Shown piece after piece: positions 16,591 to 24,824 of a stretch of 36,868 nt of DNA (the first letter of the stretch is position 1; each line of letters begins with the position of its first letter). Under the pieces are notes generated by a model. The model ran no database searches and was not told the DNA's origin. It was given only the letters and a program-made list of their open reading frames with translations. The position numbers and the translations under genes are program-made. The stretch is from Oscillospiraceae bacterium (GTDB lineage Bacteria; Bacillota; Clostridia; Oscillospirales; Oscillospiraceae), in contig JAFXAQ010000050.1 of assembly GCA_017516925.1 (NCBI GenBank), forward strand, positions 1-36,868, written 5' to 3'.

Positions 16591-16625
16591 AGACTCATCT
16601 CCCTTCTGAAAATACTCTGCCATAA

Positions 16626-16654
16626 ATTATAACATTTTTTTTGCGCCTTGTAAA
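16626..16654 (-). promoter_or_regulatory. Promoter of the rodA-uxaC pair
   Basis: On the minus strand TTTACA (16654-16649), 17-base spacer, TATAAT (16631-16626). The expected start near 16619 lies inside the upstream in-frame ATG (16623), which decides the start codon in favour of 16590. Confidence 0.8.
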
Positions 16655-16698
16655 CAGAAAACCGAAAAACGTTAATTGTAAACTTTTTGAAACCCCTA

Positions 16699-16727
16699 TT
16701 GCAATTTAGAGAAAATGCCTATAAAAT
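16699..16727 (+). promoter_or_regulatory. Promoter of the ABC exporter pair
   Basis: TTGCAA (16699-16704), 17 bases, TAAAAT (16722-16727). The expected start near 16734 gives a ~32-base leader with GGAAGAGG before ATG 16766. Confidence 0.6.
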
Positions 16728-16765
16728 AACGAATTAGAGATATTTGATTTGGAAGGAAGAGGAAA

Positions 16766-18502
16766 ATGTTAAAAACCCTTGCCCGGAGCATCCGGGAATA
16801 CACCCTGGCTGCCTTTTTAAGCCCGGTGTGTATGATTGGGGAAGTGTATATGGAGGTACGCATTCCCAGAATTATTTCCACCATTGTGGATATGGGCATT
16901 CAGCCCGGAAATATGACGGTGGTGTGGCAGCAGGGACTTTTGCTGATACTCACAGCTCTGTGCAGCCTGATTTTCGGCGTAGGCTCTGCGGTGTTTGCCT
17001 CCTATGCGGCAACCGGCTTCTCCCGGAATTTGCGCCACGATATGTTCCACCGTGTTCAGACCTTTGATTTTGGAAATATCGACAAAATCTCCACTGCCTC
17101 CATTGTCACCCGCCTGACCTCTGATGTGGCGAACATCCAGATGTGCTTCCAGATGCTGATTCGGATGGCGGTTCGCTGCCCAATGATGGTGATCTTGGCA
17201 AGCATCAATGTGTTCCAGCTCAGCCCCCGTCTGGCGCTGGTGTATCTGGTGTCGCTGCCGCTGCTGGCTACGGCACTGCTGGTGCTTATTCGTCTGGTAC
17301 ATCCCATTTTTACCCGGGTGTTCAAAACCTATGATAAGCTCAATAACGTGGTCCAGGAAAATGTCCACGGAATGCGTGTGGTCAAATCCTTTGTCCGGGA
17401 GGACCGGGAGGAGGAGAAGTTCAAGACCATTTCCGGCACGATTTACAAGGACTTTATTAAGGCTGAACGGATTATGGCCTTTAACAATCCCTTTATGCAG
17501 TTGGCGGTGTACGGCAGCATTATTGCCATCTCCTACATCGGCGCCACGATGATTGTCCAAAGCGGCAATACCACCTTCACCACCGGCAACCTGACCTCTA
17601 TGTTCACCTACACCACCCAGATATTAAGCGGTCTTATGATGCTGTCGATGGTGTTTGTGATGCTGACCATGTCCCGGGCGCCCATGGAGCGCTGCTGCGA
17701 GATTCTGAAGGAGGAACCCCAGCTTTGCAATCCGGAAAACCCGGTGACGGAAGTAAAAAACGGCGATGTGGACTTTGAAAATGTCAGCTTCCGCTATGCC
17801 AAAACCGCCGATAAAAATGCCTTGGACAGCGTAAGCGTGCATATTGCTTCCGGACAGACCGTGGGCATTCTGGGCGGCACCGGCTCCAGCAAAACTACCT
17901 TTGTCCAGCTGATTCCCCGGCTGTATGACGTGCTGGAGGGCGCTGTCCGGGTAGGCGGCGTGGACGTGCGGGAATATGATATCAAGGCGCTCCGTGACCA
18001 GGTGGCGATGGTGCTGCAGAAGAACGTTCTGTTCTCCGGAACCATCAAGGATAACCTGCGTTGGGGCAACCCCGATGCCACCGATGAAGAAATGGAGCAT
18101 GCCTGCCGGCTTGCCTGCGCCCACGATTTTATTATGGGCTTCCCCAACGGCTATGATACCCATATCGAGCAGGGGGGCAGCAATGTTTCCGGCGGTCAGA
18201 AGCAGCGGCTTTGCATTGCAAGAGCGCTGCTGAAAAAGCCGAAGATTTTGATTTTGGACGATTCCACCTCTGCGGTGGATACCCACACCGACGCTATGAT
18301 TCGCAAGGCCTTTGCAGAGGAAATTCCCGGCACTACCAAGCTGATTATTGCCCAGCGTGTGGCATCGGTGCAGGATGCAGATTTGATTTTGGTGCTGGAC
18401 GGCGGCAAAATCGTCGCCCAGGGCACCCACGAAACCTTGTTGGAAACCTCGGAAATTTACCGGGAAGTATATCAGTCTCAGGTCAAAGGAGGTGAGGAGT
18501 AA
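16766..18502 (+). CDS. ABC exporter half-transporter with degenerate ATPase site
   Basis: A 578-residue membrane protein: an N-terminal six-helix type I exporter domain (~1-310) and a C-terminal nucleotide-binding domain. Walker A is GGTGSSKTT (K376) and the signature is NVSGGQKQR. Walker B reads LILDDSTSAVD, with D499 where the catalytic glutamate normally sits. The H-loop is IAQR with Q530 in place of His. Together these mark the degenerate half of an asymmetric heterodimeric exporter, as in TM287/288 and BmrCD. Its stop overlaps the start of the partner (TAATG), so the two are made together. The substrate (drug, lipid or peptide) cannot be told; no regulator or precursor peptide is adjacent. 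Confidence 0.9.
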   Translation: MLKTLARSIREYTLAAFLSPVCMIGEVYMEVRIPRIISTIVDMGIQPGNMTVVWQQGLLLILTALCSLIFGVGSAVFASYAATGFSRNLRHDMFHRVQTFDFGNIDKISTASIVTRLTSDVANIQMCFQMLIRMAVRCPMMVILASINVFQLSPRLALVYLVSLPLLATALLVLIRLVHPIFTRVFKTYDKLNNVVQENVHGMRVVKSFVREDREEEKFKTISGTIYKDFIKAERIMAFNNPFMQLAVYGSIIAISYIGATMIVQSGNTTFTTGNLTSMFTYTTQILSGLMMLSMVFVMLTMSRAPMERCCEILKEEPQLCNPENPVTEVKNGDVDFENVSFRYAKTADKNALDSVSVHIASGQTVGILGGTGSSKTTFVQLIPRLYDVLEGAVRVGGVDVREYDIKALRDQVAMVLQKNVLFSGTIKDNLRWGNPDATDEEMEHACRLACAHDFIMGFPNGYDTHIEQGGSNVSGGQKQRLCIARALLKKPKILILDDSTSAVDTHTDAMIRKAFAEEIPGTTKLIIAQRVASVQDADLILVLDGGKIVAQGTHETLLETSEIYREVYQSQVKGGEE

Positions 18503-20400
18503 TGCCTCCGGTCAGAATGCGTGGAGACGGTCGAAAGGCCAAGGACCCCAAAAAGACATTTGCCCGGCTGTTTGGCTATATGAAGCCCTACCGGGGACGG
18601 CTGATTGCCATGGTGGTGTGCATTATCCTGACCACCCTGGCGCAGGTGGCGAGCAACGGCTCGCTGAGCATCCTCATCGAGGACTATGTAAAGCCCATGC
18701 TGGGTCAGAAAACACCGGATTATGCCCCCCTGATTCGCTTCCTGTTTTTGATGGCAGGGGTGTACCTGATTGGTATGCTGTGCTCGTTTTTGCAGCAGTG
18801 GATTATGGTGCCTGTGGGACAGGGAATCCAGAAAAATATCCGGGACAGTATGTTCACCCATATGCAGCGGCTGCCTGTTCGGTATTTTGATATCCACCCT
18901 GCCGGCGATATTATGAGCCGCTACACCAGTGACATTGATACCCTGCGGCAGATGATTTCCCAGGCAATTCCCCAGTGTATTACCTCTGCAATCACCATTG
19001 TGGTGGTGTTTCTGGCAATGCTGGTTACCTCGCCAATTTTGACGGTTGTGGTGATTATCTCGTTGTTCGGAGTGTTGTTTGTCACCAAAACCGTGGCAGG
19101 CAAGTCTGCCAAATTCTTCATCGGTCAGCAGCGCACCTTAGGCGCTGTCAACGGCTACGTGGAGGAAATGGTCAGCGGTCAGCGGGTGGTCAAGGTGTTC
19201 ACCCACGAGGAAACCTGCAAGGAGGAATTTGACAAGCTCAATGACGAGCTGCGGAAAAATGCCTTCCAGGCAGGCGCCTTTTCCAATATGATGGGGCCTG
19301 TGAACAATAACCTGGGCTACTTCCAGTATGCCATTCTGGCAGTGGTAGGCGGCCTTCTGGTAATTGCTTCCGGCGGCAAGCTGCTTACCACCGGTAAGCT
19401 GGTATCCTTCCTGCTGTTCTCCAGAACCTTCAATCAGCCCATTGGTCATGTATCCCAGCAGATTAACGCCATTGTGATGGCGCTGGCTGGCGCAGAGCGT
19501 ATTTTTGAGCTGCTGGACCAGGAGCAGGAGCAGGACGAGGGCTATGTGACCCTGGTCAATGCCCGTATTGACCAGCAGGGTAACATTACCGAATGCGATG
19601 AGCACACCGGTCACTGGGCATGGAAGCACCCCCACCGGGCAGACGGCACCGTCACCTACACAGAGCTGCGGGGTGACATTACCATGTTTAACGTGGACTT
19701 TGGCTACGTACCGGAAAAGACTGTGCTTCACGATGTGACGCTCTATGCTCACCCCGGTCAGAAAATCGCCTTTGTAGGCGCCACCGGCGCCGGTAAAACC
19801 ACCGTCACCAACCTGATCAACCGGTTCTATGACATTGCCGACGGCAAAATCCGCTACGATAATATTAACATCAATAAGATTAAAAAGCCGGATTTGCGCC
19901 GCAGCCTGGGTGTGGTTTTGCAGGAGACCAATCTGTTCACCGGTACGGTGATGGACAATATCCGTTACGGTAAGCTGGACGCCACTGACGAAGAATGTAT
20001 CCAGGCGGCAAAGCTTGCCAATGCCCACGATTTTATCACCCGCCTGCCTCAGGGCTACCACACGGAGCTCACCGGCAACGGCGCAAGTCTTTCTCAGGGT
20101 CAGCGTCAGCTGATCGCCATTGCCCGGGCGGCGGTGGCAGACCCTCCGGTGATGATTTTGGACGAAGCCACTTCTTCCATCGATACCCGCACCGAGGCGC
20201 TGGTGCAAAAGGGAATGGACGCTTTGATGAAGGGTAGAACCACCTTTGTCATTGCCCACCGCTTAAGCACTGTCCGCAACTCCGATTGTATCATGGTGCT
20301 GGACCACGGACGGATTATCGAGCGTGGCACCCATGAGGATTTGATTGCCCAAAAGGGCACCTACTACCAGCTGTACACCGGCGCTTTTGAACTAGAGTAG
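18502..20400 (+). CDS. ABC exporter half-transporter with canonical ATPase site
   Basis: A 632-residue partner of the preceding protein: exporter transmembrane domain (~20-320) then a nucleotide-binding domain. Walker A is GATGAGKTT (K432), signature LSQGQRQL, Walker B VMILDEATSSID with catalytic E555, and H-loop IAHR with H586. All catalytic residues are intact, so it supplies the working half for one composite site. A ~55-residue polar linker (EQEQDEGYVTLVN onward, with H and W residues) is inserted between the membrane domain and the ATPase domain, which many Clostridial homologues also show. ATG 18502 overlaps the upstream stop. The transcript probably ends at the hairpin at 20414-20442. 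Confidence 0.9.
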   Translation: MPPVRMRGDGRKAKDPKKTFARLFGYMKPYRGRLIAMVVCIILTTLAQVASNGSLSILIEDYVKPMLGQKTPDYAPLIRFLFLMAGVYLIGMLCSFLQQWIMVPVGQGIQKNIRDSMFTHMQRLPVRYFDIHPAGDIMSRYTSDIDTLRQMISQAIPQCITSAITIVVVFLAMLVTSPILTVVVIISLFGVLFVTKTVAGKSAKFFIGQQRTLGAVNGYVEEMVSGQRVVKVFTHEETCKEEFDKLNDELRKNAFQAGAFSNMMGPVNNNLGYFQYAILAVVGGLLVIASGGKLLTTGKLVSFLLFSRTFNQPIGHVSQQINAIVMALAGAERIFELLDQEQEQDEGYVTLVNARIDQQGNITECDEHTGHWAWKHPHRADGTVTYTELRGDITMFNVDFGYVPEKTVLHDVTLYAHPGQKIAFVGATGAGKTTVTNLINRFYDIADGKIRYDNININKIKKPDLRRSLGVVLQETNLFTGTVMDNIRYGKLDATDEECIQAAKLANAHDFITRLPQGYHTELTGNGASLSQGQRQLIAIARAAVADPPVMILDEATSSIDTRTEALVQKGMDALMKGRTTFVIAHRLSTVRNSDCIMVLDHGRIIERGTHEDLIAQKGTYYQLYTGAFELE

Positions 20401-20413
20401 TGAACGGGATTAT

Positions 20414-20442
20414 GCCCCGGCAAGAAATCTTCTTGCCGGGGC
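20414..20442 (+). terminator. Hairpin after the ABC exporter pair
   Basis: A perfect 13 bp stem GCCCCGGCAAGAA/TTCTTGCCGGGGC with a 3-base loop starts 14 bases past the stop. No T run follows (GCTATACT), so termination may be factor-dependent, or the hairpin may protect the mRNA end. The remaining ~110 bases to the next promoter show nothing recognisable. Confidence 0.6.
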
Positions 20443-20550
20443 GCTATACTAAGGCTCTCGTTGCGAGGAGGACTTTGCAGGCCGTGACAAAGGGGCTGAT
20501 TGCAAATACCATAAAATACAGTGCATTTCGTTTGCTTTTTCATATGTTCG

Positions 20551-20579
20551 TTGCTTTTTTTGTCCCTTCGTGATACACT
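20551..20579 (+). promoter_or_regulatory. Promoter of the DUF4886-like lipoprotein gene
   Basis: TTGCTT (20551-20556), 17 bases, TACACT (20574-20579), with a leader of ~32 bases and AAGGAG ahead of ATG 20618. Confidence 0.5.
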
Positions 20580-20617
20580 AAACAGGTGAAGAAATTATGT
20601 GATAAGGAGAATATACT

Positions 20618-21682
20618 ATGACAAAACTCGCTTGTCTGATTTTGGCAATGCTGATGCTCGGCTTGAGTGCCTGCAATGCCACCACCCCGGAAACGACTGC
20701 CGGTACGACTGCCCCCACTGAGATTACCCAGCCCCCGGAGGAAGCAAATGTGTTTAAGGCTTTGCTGATTGGTCAAAGTCTGGGTCAGGACACCGTCTGG
20801 CTTTTGCAGCAGGTGCTGAAGACCGAAATGCCCGATCAGGAATTTTTGGTTGCGGATATTTATCTGTCCATTGGCTTGGATACCCACCGGAAAAATATTG
20901 AGGAAAACGCCGCTGTATATGACTATGCAAAAATTGACGACAACGGTGTCAAGCAGCTGAAAAACATTTCCATCGAGATGGCGCTGAAGGACGAAATGTG
21001 GGACCTGATCATTTTCAATGACACCACCTACTATACCACCCAGCCGGCAGAGTTTCAGGATGGCGACCACGCTTTTATGATCAACTACATAAAGGAAACT
21101 GCCCACCCCGGTTATAAATTAGCATATAATGCTACCTGGGCGAACCCCACCAGCGAGCTTCTTTGGAAGTCAGACCGCAGAGATGTCCCCGGAAACGTTC
21201 ACGAGCGGTTTGCCAAGGAATTCGGCGGTAGCCGGAACGAATACTACAACCGGATTTGCGAAAATATCAAAACCTACATAGAAACCGACGAGGCCTATGA
21301 CTTTGTGTTCCACACCGGTACCGCAATGCAGTATGCCAGCGAGACCCACGGTGTTCCCGAGGGCGCACCGGACCATAATTATGAGCTGTACCGGGACTAT
21401 GTCCACGCCTCGGACTTTGGAAGACTTCTGGTAGCCTATCAGCTGTATGCTCAGATTTACGGTCTTGACAAGCTGGAAGCAGTCAATGTCAATAAGATTG
21501 AGGCAAAAATGCGCTTTACCTCGGAGCAGAAGTATGGCGACCTGGAAATTACCCAGCAGCATAAGGATGCTATCATCGCCAGCGTGAACTATGCGCTGGA
21601 GCACCCCAATGAAGTGCCGCCCCAGACAGCCCGGGAGCCTGCATTCCTGGAGCGCCCGGACCTGATGCCCGCACAAAGCTAA
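20618..21682 (+). CDS. Lipoprotein with DUF4886/SGNH-like hydrolase domain
   Basis: A 354-residue surface lipoprotein. The signal peptide MTKLACLILAMLMLGLSAC ends in a lipobox (LSAC), followed by a Thr/Pro/Glu-rich linker (~20-45). The folded part begins ALLIGQSLGQDTVWLL, matching the LxIGNSFSxD opening of DUF4886 proteins, which resemble SGNH hydrolases and keep the block-I serine. Near the C-terminus YVHASDFGRLLVAYQLYAQI matches the family's late Asp/His block. The likely role is hydrolysis of an ester on an external glycan or glycoconjugate, but the substrate is unknown. It has its own promoter and a strong terminator, so it is a single-gene unit next to the large secreted esterase. Confidence 0.65.
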   Translation: MTKLACLILAMLMLGLSACNATTPETTAGTTAPTEITQPPEEANVFKALLIGQSLGQDTVWLLQQVLKTEMPDQEFLVADIYLSIGLDTHRKNIEENAAVYDYAKIDDNGVKQLKNISIEMALKDEMWDLIIFNDTTYYTTQPAEFQDGDHAFMINYIKETAHPGYKLAYNATWANPTSELLWKSDRRDVPGNVHERFAKEFGGSRNEYYNRICENIKTYIETDEAYDFVFHTGTAMQYASETHGVPEGAPDHNYELYRDYVHASDFGRLLVAYQLYAQIYGLDKLEAVNVNKIEAKMRFTSEQKYGDLEITQQHKDAIIASVNYALEHPNEVPPQTAREPAFLERPDLMPAQS

Positions 21683-21694
21683 TGGATTATTCAC

Positions 21695-21729
21695 AAAAAG
21701 GATGACTGAAAATTCAGTCATCCTTTTTT
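21695..21729 (+). terminator. Terminator after the DUF4886-like gene
   Basis: A stem of AAAAAGGATGACTGAA and its inverse with a tiny AA loop is followed by a run of six T. It is a textbook intrinsic terminator located 12 bases past the stop. Confidence 0.95.
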
Positions 21730-21730
21730 G

Positions 21731-21759
21731 TTGTGCTTTCTGTGCTTTTATGGTATACT
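21731..21759 (+). promoter_or_regulatory. Promoter of the secreted esterase gene
   Basis: TTGTGC (21731-21736), 17 bases, TATACT (21754-21759), immediately after the preceding terminator. A second TATAAT sits at 21765-21770 but lacks a good -35 box. Confidence 0.6.
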
Positions 21760-21774
21760 TCCTATATAATGGGA

Positions 21775-21798
21775 AAAAGCAAGTTTTTACTTGCTTTT
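21775..21798 (+). other. Leader hairpin ahead of the secreted esterase
   Basis: AAAAGCAAGT-TTTT-ACTTGCTTTT is a perfect 10 bp stem inside the 5' leader, ending 13 bases before the GGAGG. It could shield the RBS region or act as a weak attenuator; the sequence alone does not decide. Confidence 0.5.
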
Positions 21799-21822
21799 CA
21801 CAACAAGGATGGAGGAAGTATA

Positions 21823-24789
21823 ATGAAAAAAGCAATCGCGTTTTTGCTGTGCATTGCCCTGTGCTTGTCCCTTGTGCCCAGCGTTATGGCAGATACAGCC
21901 CAGCAGCATCTGTGTACGAAATGTAACCAGAGCGTTACCTGGACCGCATTTAGCAGCGGCAAAGCGCAGCTGCAGCAGGAAGGACATTATCACCTGTACC
22001 TGAGCGAGAACTATACCGGTACGCAGATTAGTCTGCCGGCGGGTGTGGAGCTTTGCCTGGATCTGTATGGTAACGATATGTATACCGACGGTCGAGCCTT
22101 TAACTTGACCTCCGGGGCGAAGCTGAACGTGATCGACTCCCTTGGCGGCGGCACCGTTACCGGTACTTCCTCCAACGGCAACCCGGCTGGCGGTACCATC
22201 CTCATCAATGCTGGCGCAGAAATGAATATTTACGGCGGTGAGTTTACCGCAGTTCAGGACGGAACCGGTTACGGCATCGGCTGCGGCGGCGTGTTCTATA
22301 TAAACGGAACCCTGAACCTTTATGGCGGCACCATCCGGGGCACAGATTTGGTGATGGCGGATTATGGTCTGTCTGCCAACGGCTACGGCGCAACCATCTA
22401 TATGGCTGGCAGCTCCGTGCTGAATGTGTCCGGCGGTGAAATTTTGTCCGGTACGCTGCCTGACGGCGGCATTGCAGAATGTGTTGGTCTGTATACCACC
22501 ACAGCGACGGTAAATGTTTCCGGAAGCGGCAGCGTGGAGGAGATTTACTGTCCCGGCAATTATAAGCAGCTGACTGTGTCCGGCGTGTACACTGGCACCA
22601 CCAATATCCGTTTCCCGGACAGCGTCACGGTTACGGAGAATATGGCTGTAGCAAACGCTGTGGATGCAGACGTTTCCGAGGCAAAGCTTCGTTGCAGAAA
22701 CGGCAACTTTGCATTGCTGCCAAAAGATGGCGAACTGGTAACGGCTACTTTTGGCTTGGATACCGTGGCAGCGGTTTGCACCCCGGAGGGAATGATCGGG
22801 TATGATTCTCTGCAGGAAGCCGTAGATGCCTGTGGTGACGGATACATAAAGCTCCTCAATAGCACAGATGTGGCAGCGACGGTTGAGAAGGATTTATACA
22901 TCGACGCCAACGGTCAGTCTGCAGTGCTGACCCTTGCAGAGGGTGTTACCCTGTATGGCTTTGACAGCCAGACCGATGACTACACCGTTGCAGACGGAAA
23001 CTACGGCAAGCTGACCGTGACCGGCGGTACAGTCGTGGGTCTGCCGGAGGAATCCGAGCTTGCAGAGGACCGTTACCTGGCAGTTACAGAGGACGGCAAG
23101 GTAAGCTTCCACCGTGTGAAGCTGCAGATTTATGCCATGAGCCTCCGGGCCAAAGAGGTAGGTCTTTACTATAAGAGCTATTTCTTGGGCGACGAGGTGG
23201 TGGCGAAACAGGTTGCCAAATTTGGCGTTGTGCTGAGTGTTAAGGATGTTCCCACGGTGGAAACCATGGAAACTACCTGTAAATACACCGCTTTTTCCAA
23301 ATTTGAAAGCGGCGCTGGCGGCAATACCTCCGGCACAAGCTCCCTGGTCAGAGGCTTTATGAAGCCCAGAAATGATGATGAAGTCAACGCCCGCAATCTG
23401 GATATCAATGTTTATGGCAGACCCTATGTCCGCTTGACTGATGGCACCGTGCTGATGGGCGAGTCTGTGGTCCGTTCCCTGGCTGAACAGCTGAAGCTGG
23501 TGGACAAGCAGCCTGAGAAGCTGTCGGTTGCCCAGATGGACGGCGTGATTGACCTGTATAACCAGTACGAAACTGTTCTGAAAAACCTGCAGATGACAAA
23601 CCTTCTGATGATTATGGATCAGACAGAAGTGGAAGCGACCCTGCAGCTGATTGCCGGGGGCAAGACTGACTATGTGATTGTCCACGATGGCAGCAGCGGT
23701 GGTCAGACCCTGGCCAGCCAGCTGGTCAAGATATTTAAGGACGTGTATGGTGTTACCCTGCAAAGCTACGCTTCCGGTGAAAAAGAGGAAGGACCCTACG
23801 AAATTGTTGTGGGTATGGCTCGTGGCATTGCCCACAGAACCGCCAGAAAGTTTACCGGTCTGTTTGACTTTGGTATGTATATGGAGCAGGACAAGCTGAT
23901 TCTCTGCGGCAAGAACGACCTGTGTCTGGAATACCTGGGTCAGTACCTGAAGCGGGAAGTGTTCACAGACAAGGGTAGCACTGAGCTGATAATGGATTCT
24001 GATGATAACCTCCTGTACTCCAACTCCGACCTGACAGATACCACCTATGTGGACTACTGGATGGAAGAAAATTCCTCCGTGACCCTGGACAAGCATTTCT
24101 CCTACGAAGTGTATTCCAATGCAGATACCACCTTGCCTTACCGTCTGTATGTGCCCTTTAACTACGACCCGGACAAGGAATATCCCTTGCTGGTGACCCT
24201 TCACGGCGCAGGCTTGCGTGGTACAAATAATACCCGCCAGCTGGCACATATTAACTACGCTTGGCAAGACCCGGAGCAGTCTGCTGACGAAGCCATTATC
24301 ATCTATCCTCAGTGTCCTGAGGAACAGAAATGGGTGGATACCGACTGGACAAAGGGCAGCTACAGCCTGAAAAACACACCGGAATCCAATGAGCTGAAGG
24401 CTGTAATGGAGCTGGTTGCCCAGCTGCAGAAGAAATATTCCATCGATGACAGCCGTATTTATGCCATTGGCTATTCCATGGGCGGTTACGGCACCTGGAA
24501 CCTGCTGATGAACCATCCGGATGTGTTTGCCGCCGGTGTGCCGATGTGTGGCGCAGCGGACCCCAGTATGGCAGAGGTCCTGGCGCAGATTCCCATCTGG
24601 ACAGTCCACGGAGTGAAAGACCCCACGGTGCCGGTTTCCGGCTCCCGGGATATGGCAGCAGCCATTGCGCAGTATGATCCGGTGGACTTCCACTACACAG
24701 AACTGCCGGAGCACGAGCACGATGTATGGAACTACACTTATCAAAACGCTGAGATTATGAAATGGCTCTTCAGCCAGAAAAAGTCATAA
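21823..24789 (+). CDS. Secreted multidomain protein: beta-solenoid-like repeats plus C-terminal serine esterase
   Basis: A 988-residue exported protein. The signal peptide is MKKAIAFLLCIALCLSLVPS with VMA before the mature end. Residues ~60-330 carry irregular Gly-rich rungs (LNVIDSLGGGTVTG, MNIYGGEFTA, LNLYGGTIRG, LNVSGGEILSG), typical of a right-handed beta-helix. The middle (~440-760) includes GPYEIVVGMARG (~657), which resembles the N-terminal domain found before some DUF4838/alpha-glucuronidase-like proteins. The C-terminal ~220 residues form an alpha/beta hydrolase: LLVTLHGAG oxyanion block, nucleophile S885 in GYSMGGYG, D933 in VKDPTVP and H966 in EHDVW. This is the triad of feruloyl/acetyl-xylan (CE1-like) esterases. 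I chose ATG 21823, behind GGAGGAAG; upstream in-frame codons span the promoter. Likely attached to or released near plant fibre or mucin; substrate unproven. Confidence 0.75.
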   Translation: MKKAIAFLLCIALCLSLVPSVMADTAQQHLCTKCNQSVTWTAFSSGKAQLQQEGHYHLYLSENYTGTQISLPAGVELCLDLYGNDMYTDGRAFNLTSGAKLNVIDSLGGGTVTGTSSNGNPAGGTILINAGAEMNIYGGEFTAVQDGTGYGIGCGGVFYINGTLNLYGGTIRGTDLVMADYGLSANGYGATIYMAGSSVLNVSGGEILSGTLPDGGIAECVGLYTTTATVNVSGSGSVEEIYCPGNYKQLTVSGVYTGTTNIRFPDSVTVTENMAVANAVDADVSEAKLRCRNGNFALLPKDGELVTATFGLDTVAAVCTPEGMIGYDSLQEAVDACGDGYIKLLNSTDVAATVEKDLYIDANGQSAVLTLAEGVTLYGFDSQTDDYTVADGNYGKLTVTGGTVVGLPEESELAEDRYLAVTEDGKVSFHRVKLQIYAMSLRAKEVGLYYKSYFLGDEVVAKQVAKFGVVLSVKDVPTVETMETTCKYTAFSKFESGAGGNTSGTSSLVRGFMKPRNDDEVNARNLDINVYGRPYVRLTDGTVLMGESVVRSLAEQLKLVDKQPEKLSVAQMDGVIDLYNQYETVLKNLQMTNLLMIMDQTEVEATLQLIAGGKTDYVIVHDGSSGGQTLASQLVKIFKDVYGVTLQSYASGEKEEGPYEIVVGMARGIAHRTARKFTGLFDFGMYMEQDKLILCGKNDLCLEYLGQYLKREVFTDKGSTELIMDSDDNLLYSNSDLTDTTYVDYWMEENSSVTLDKHFSYEVYSNADTTLPYRLYVPFNYDPDKEYPLLVTLHGAGLRGTNNTRQLAHINYAWQDPEQSADEAIIIYPQCPEEQKWVDTDWTKGSYSLKNTPESNELKAVMELVAQLQKKYSIDDSRIYAIGYSMGGYGTWNLLMNHPDVFAAGVPMCGAADPSMAEVLAQIPIWTVHGVKDPTVPVSGSRDMAAAIAQYDPVDFHYTELPEHEHDVWNYTYQNAEIMKWLFSQKKS

Positions 24790-24790
24790 A

Positions 24791-24823
24791 ACAACTCCCG
24801 GAAGCGAAGCTTCCGGGAGTTTT
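24791..24823. terminator. Convergent terminator, esterase / GH78-like gene
   Basis: A 13 bp perfect stem AACTCCCGGAAGC with a GAA loop and its inverse, flanked by T-rich sequence on the plus side and GTTGTTTT on the minus side. It lies in the 35-base gap between two convergent genes and probably serves both. Confidence 0.9.
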
Positions 24824-24824
24824 A

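Noticed and set aside
16591..16623. Longer N-terminus of the rodA-like protein from ATG 16623
   Set aside because: No RBS, and the expected transcription start falls inside that codon; ATG 16590 has GGGAG at good spacing.
20414..20442. Reading the 20414 hairpin as a definite intrinsic terminator
   Set aside because: The stem is perfect but no T run follows, so only a tentative terminator call is made.
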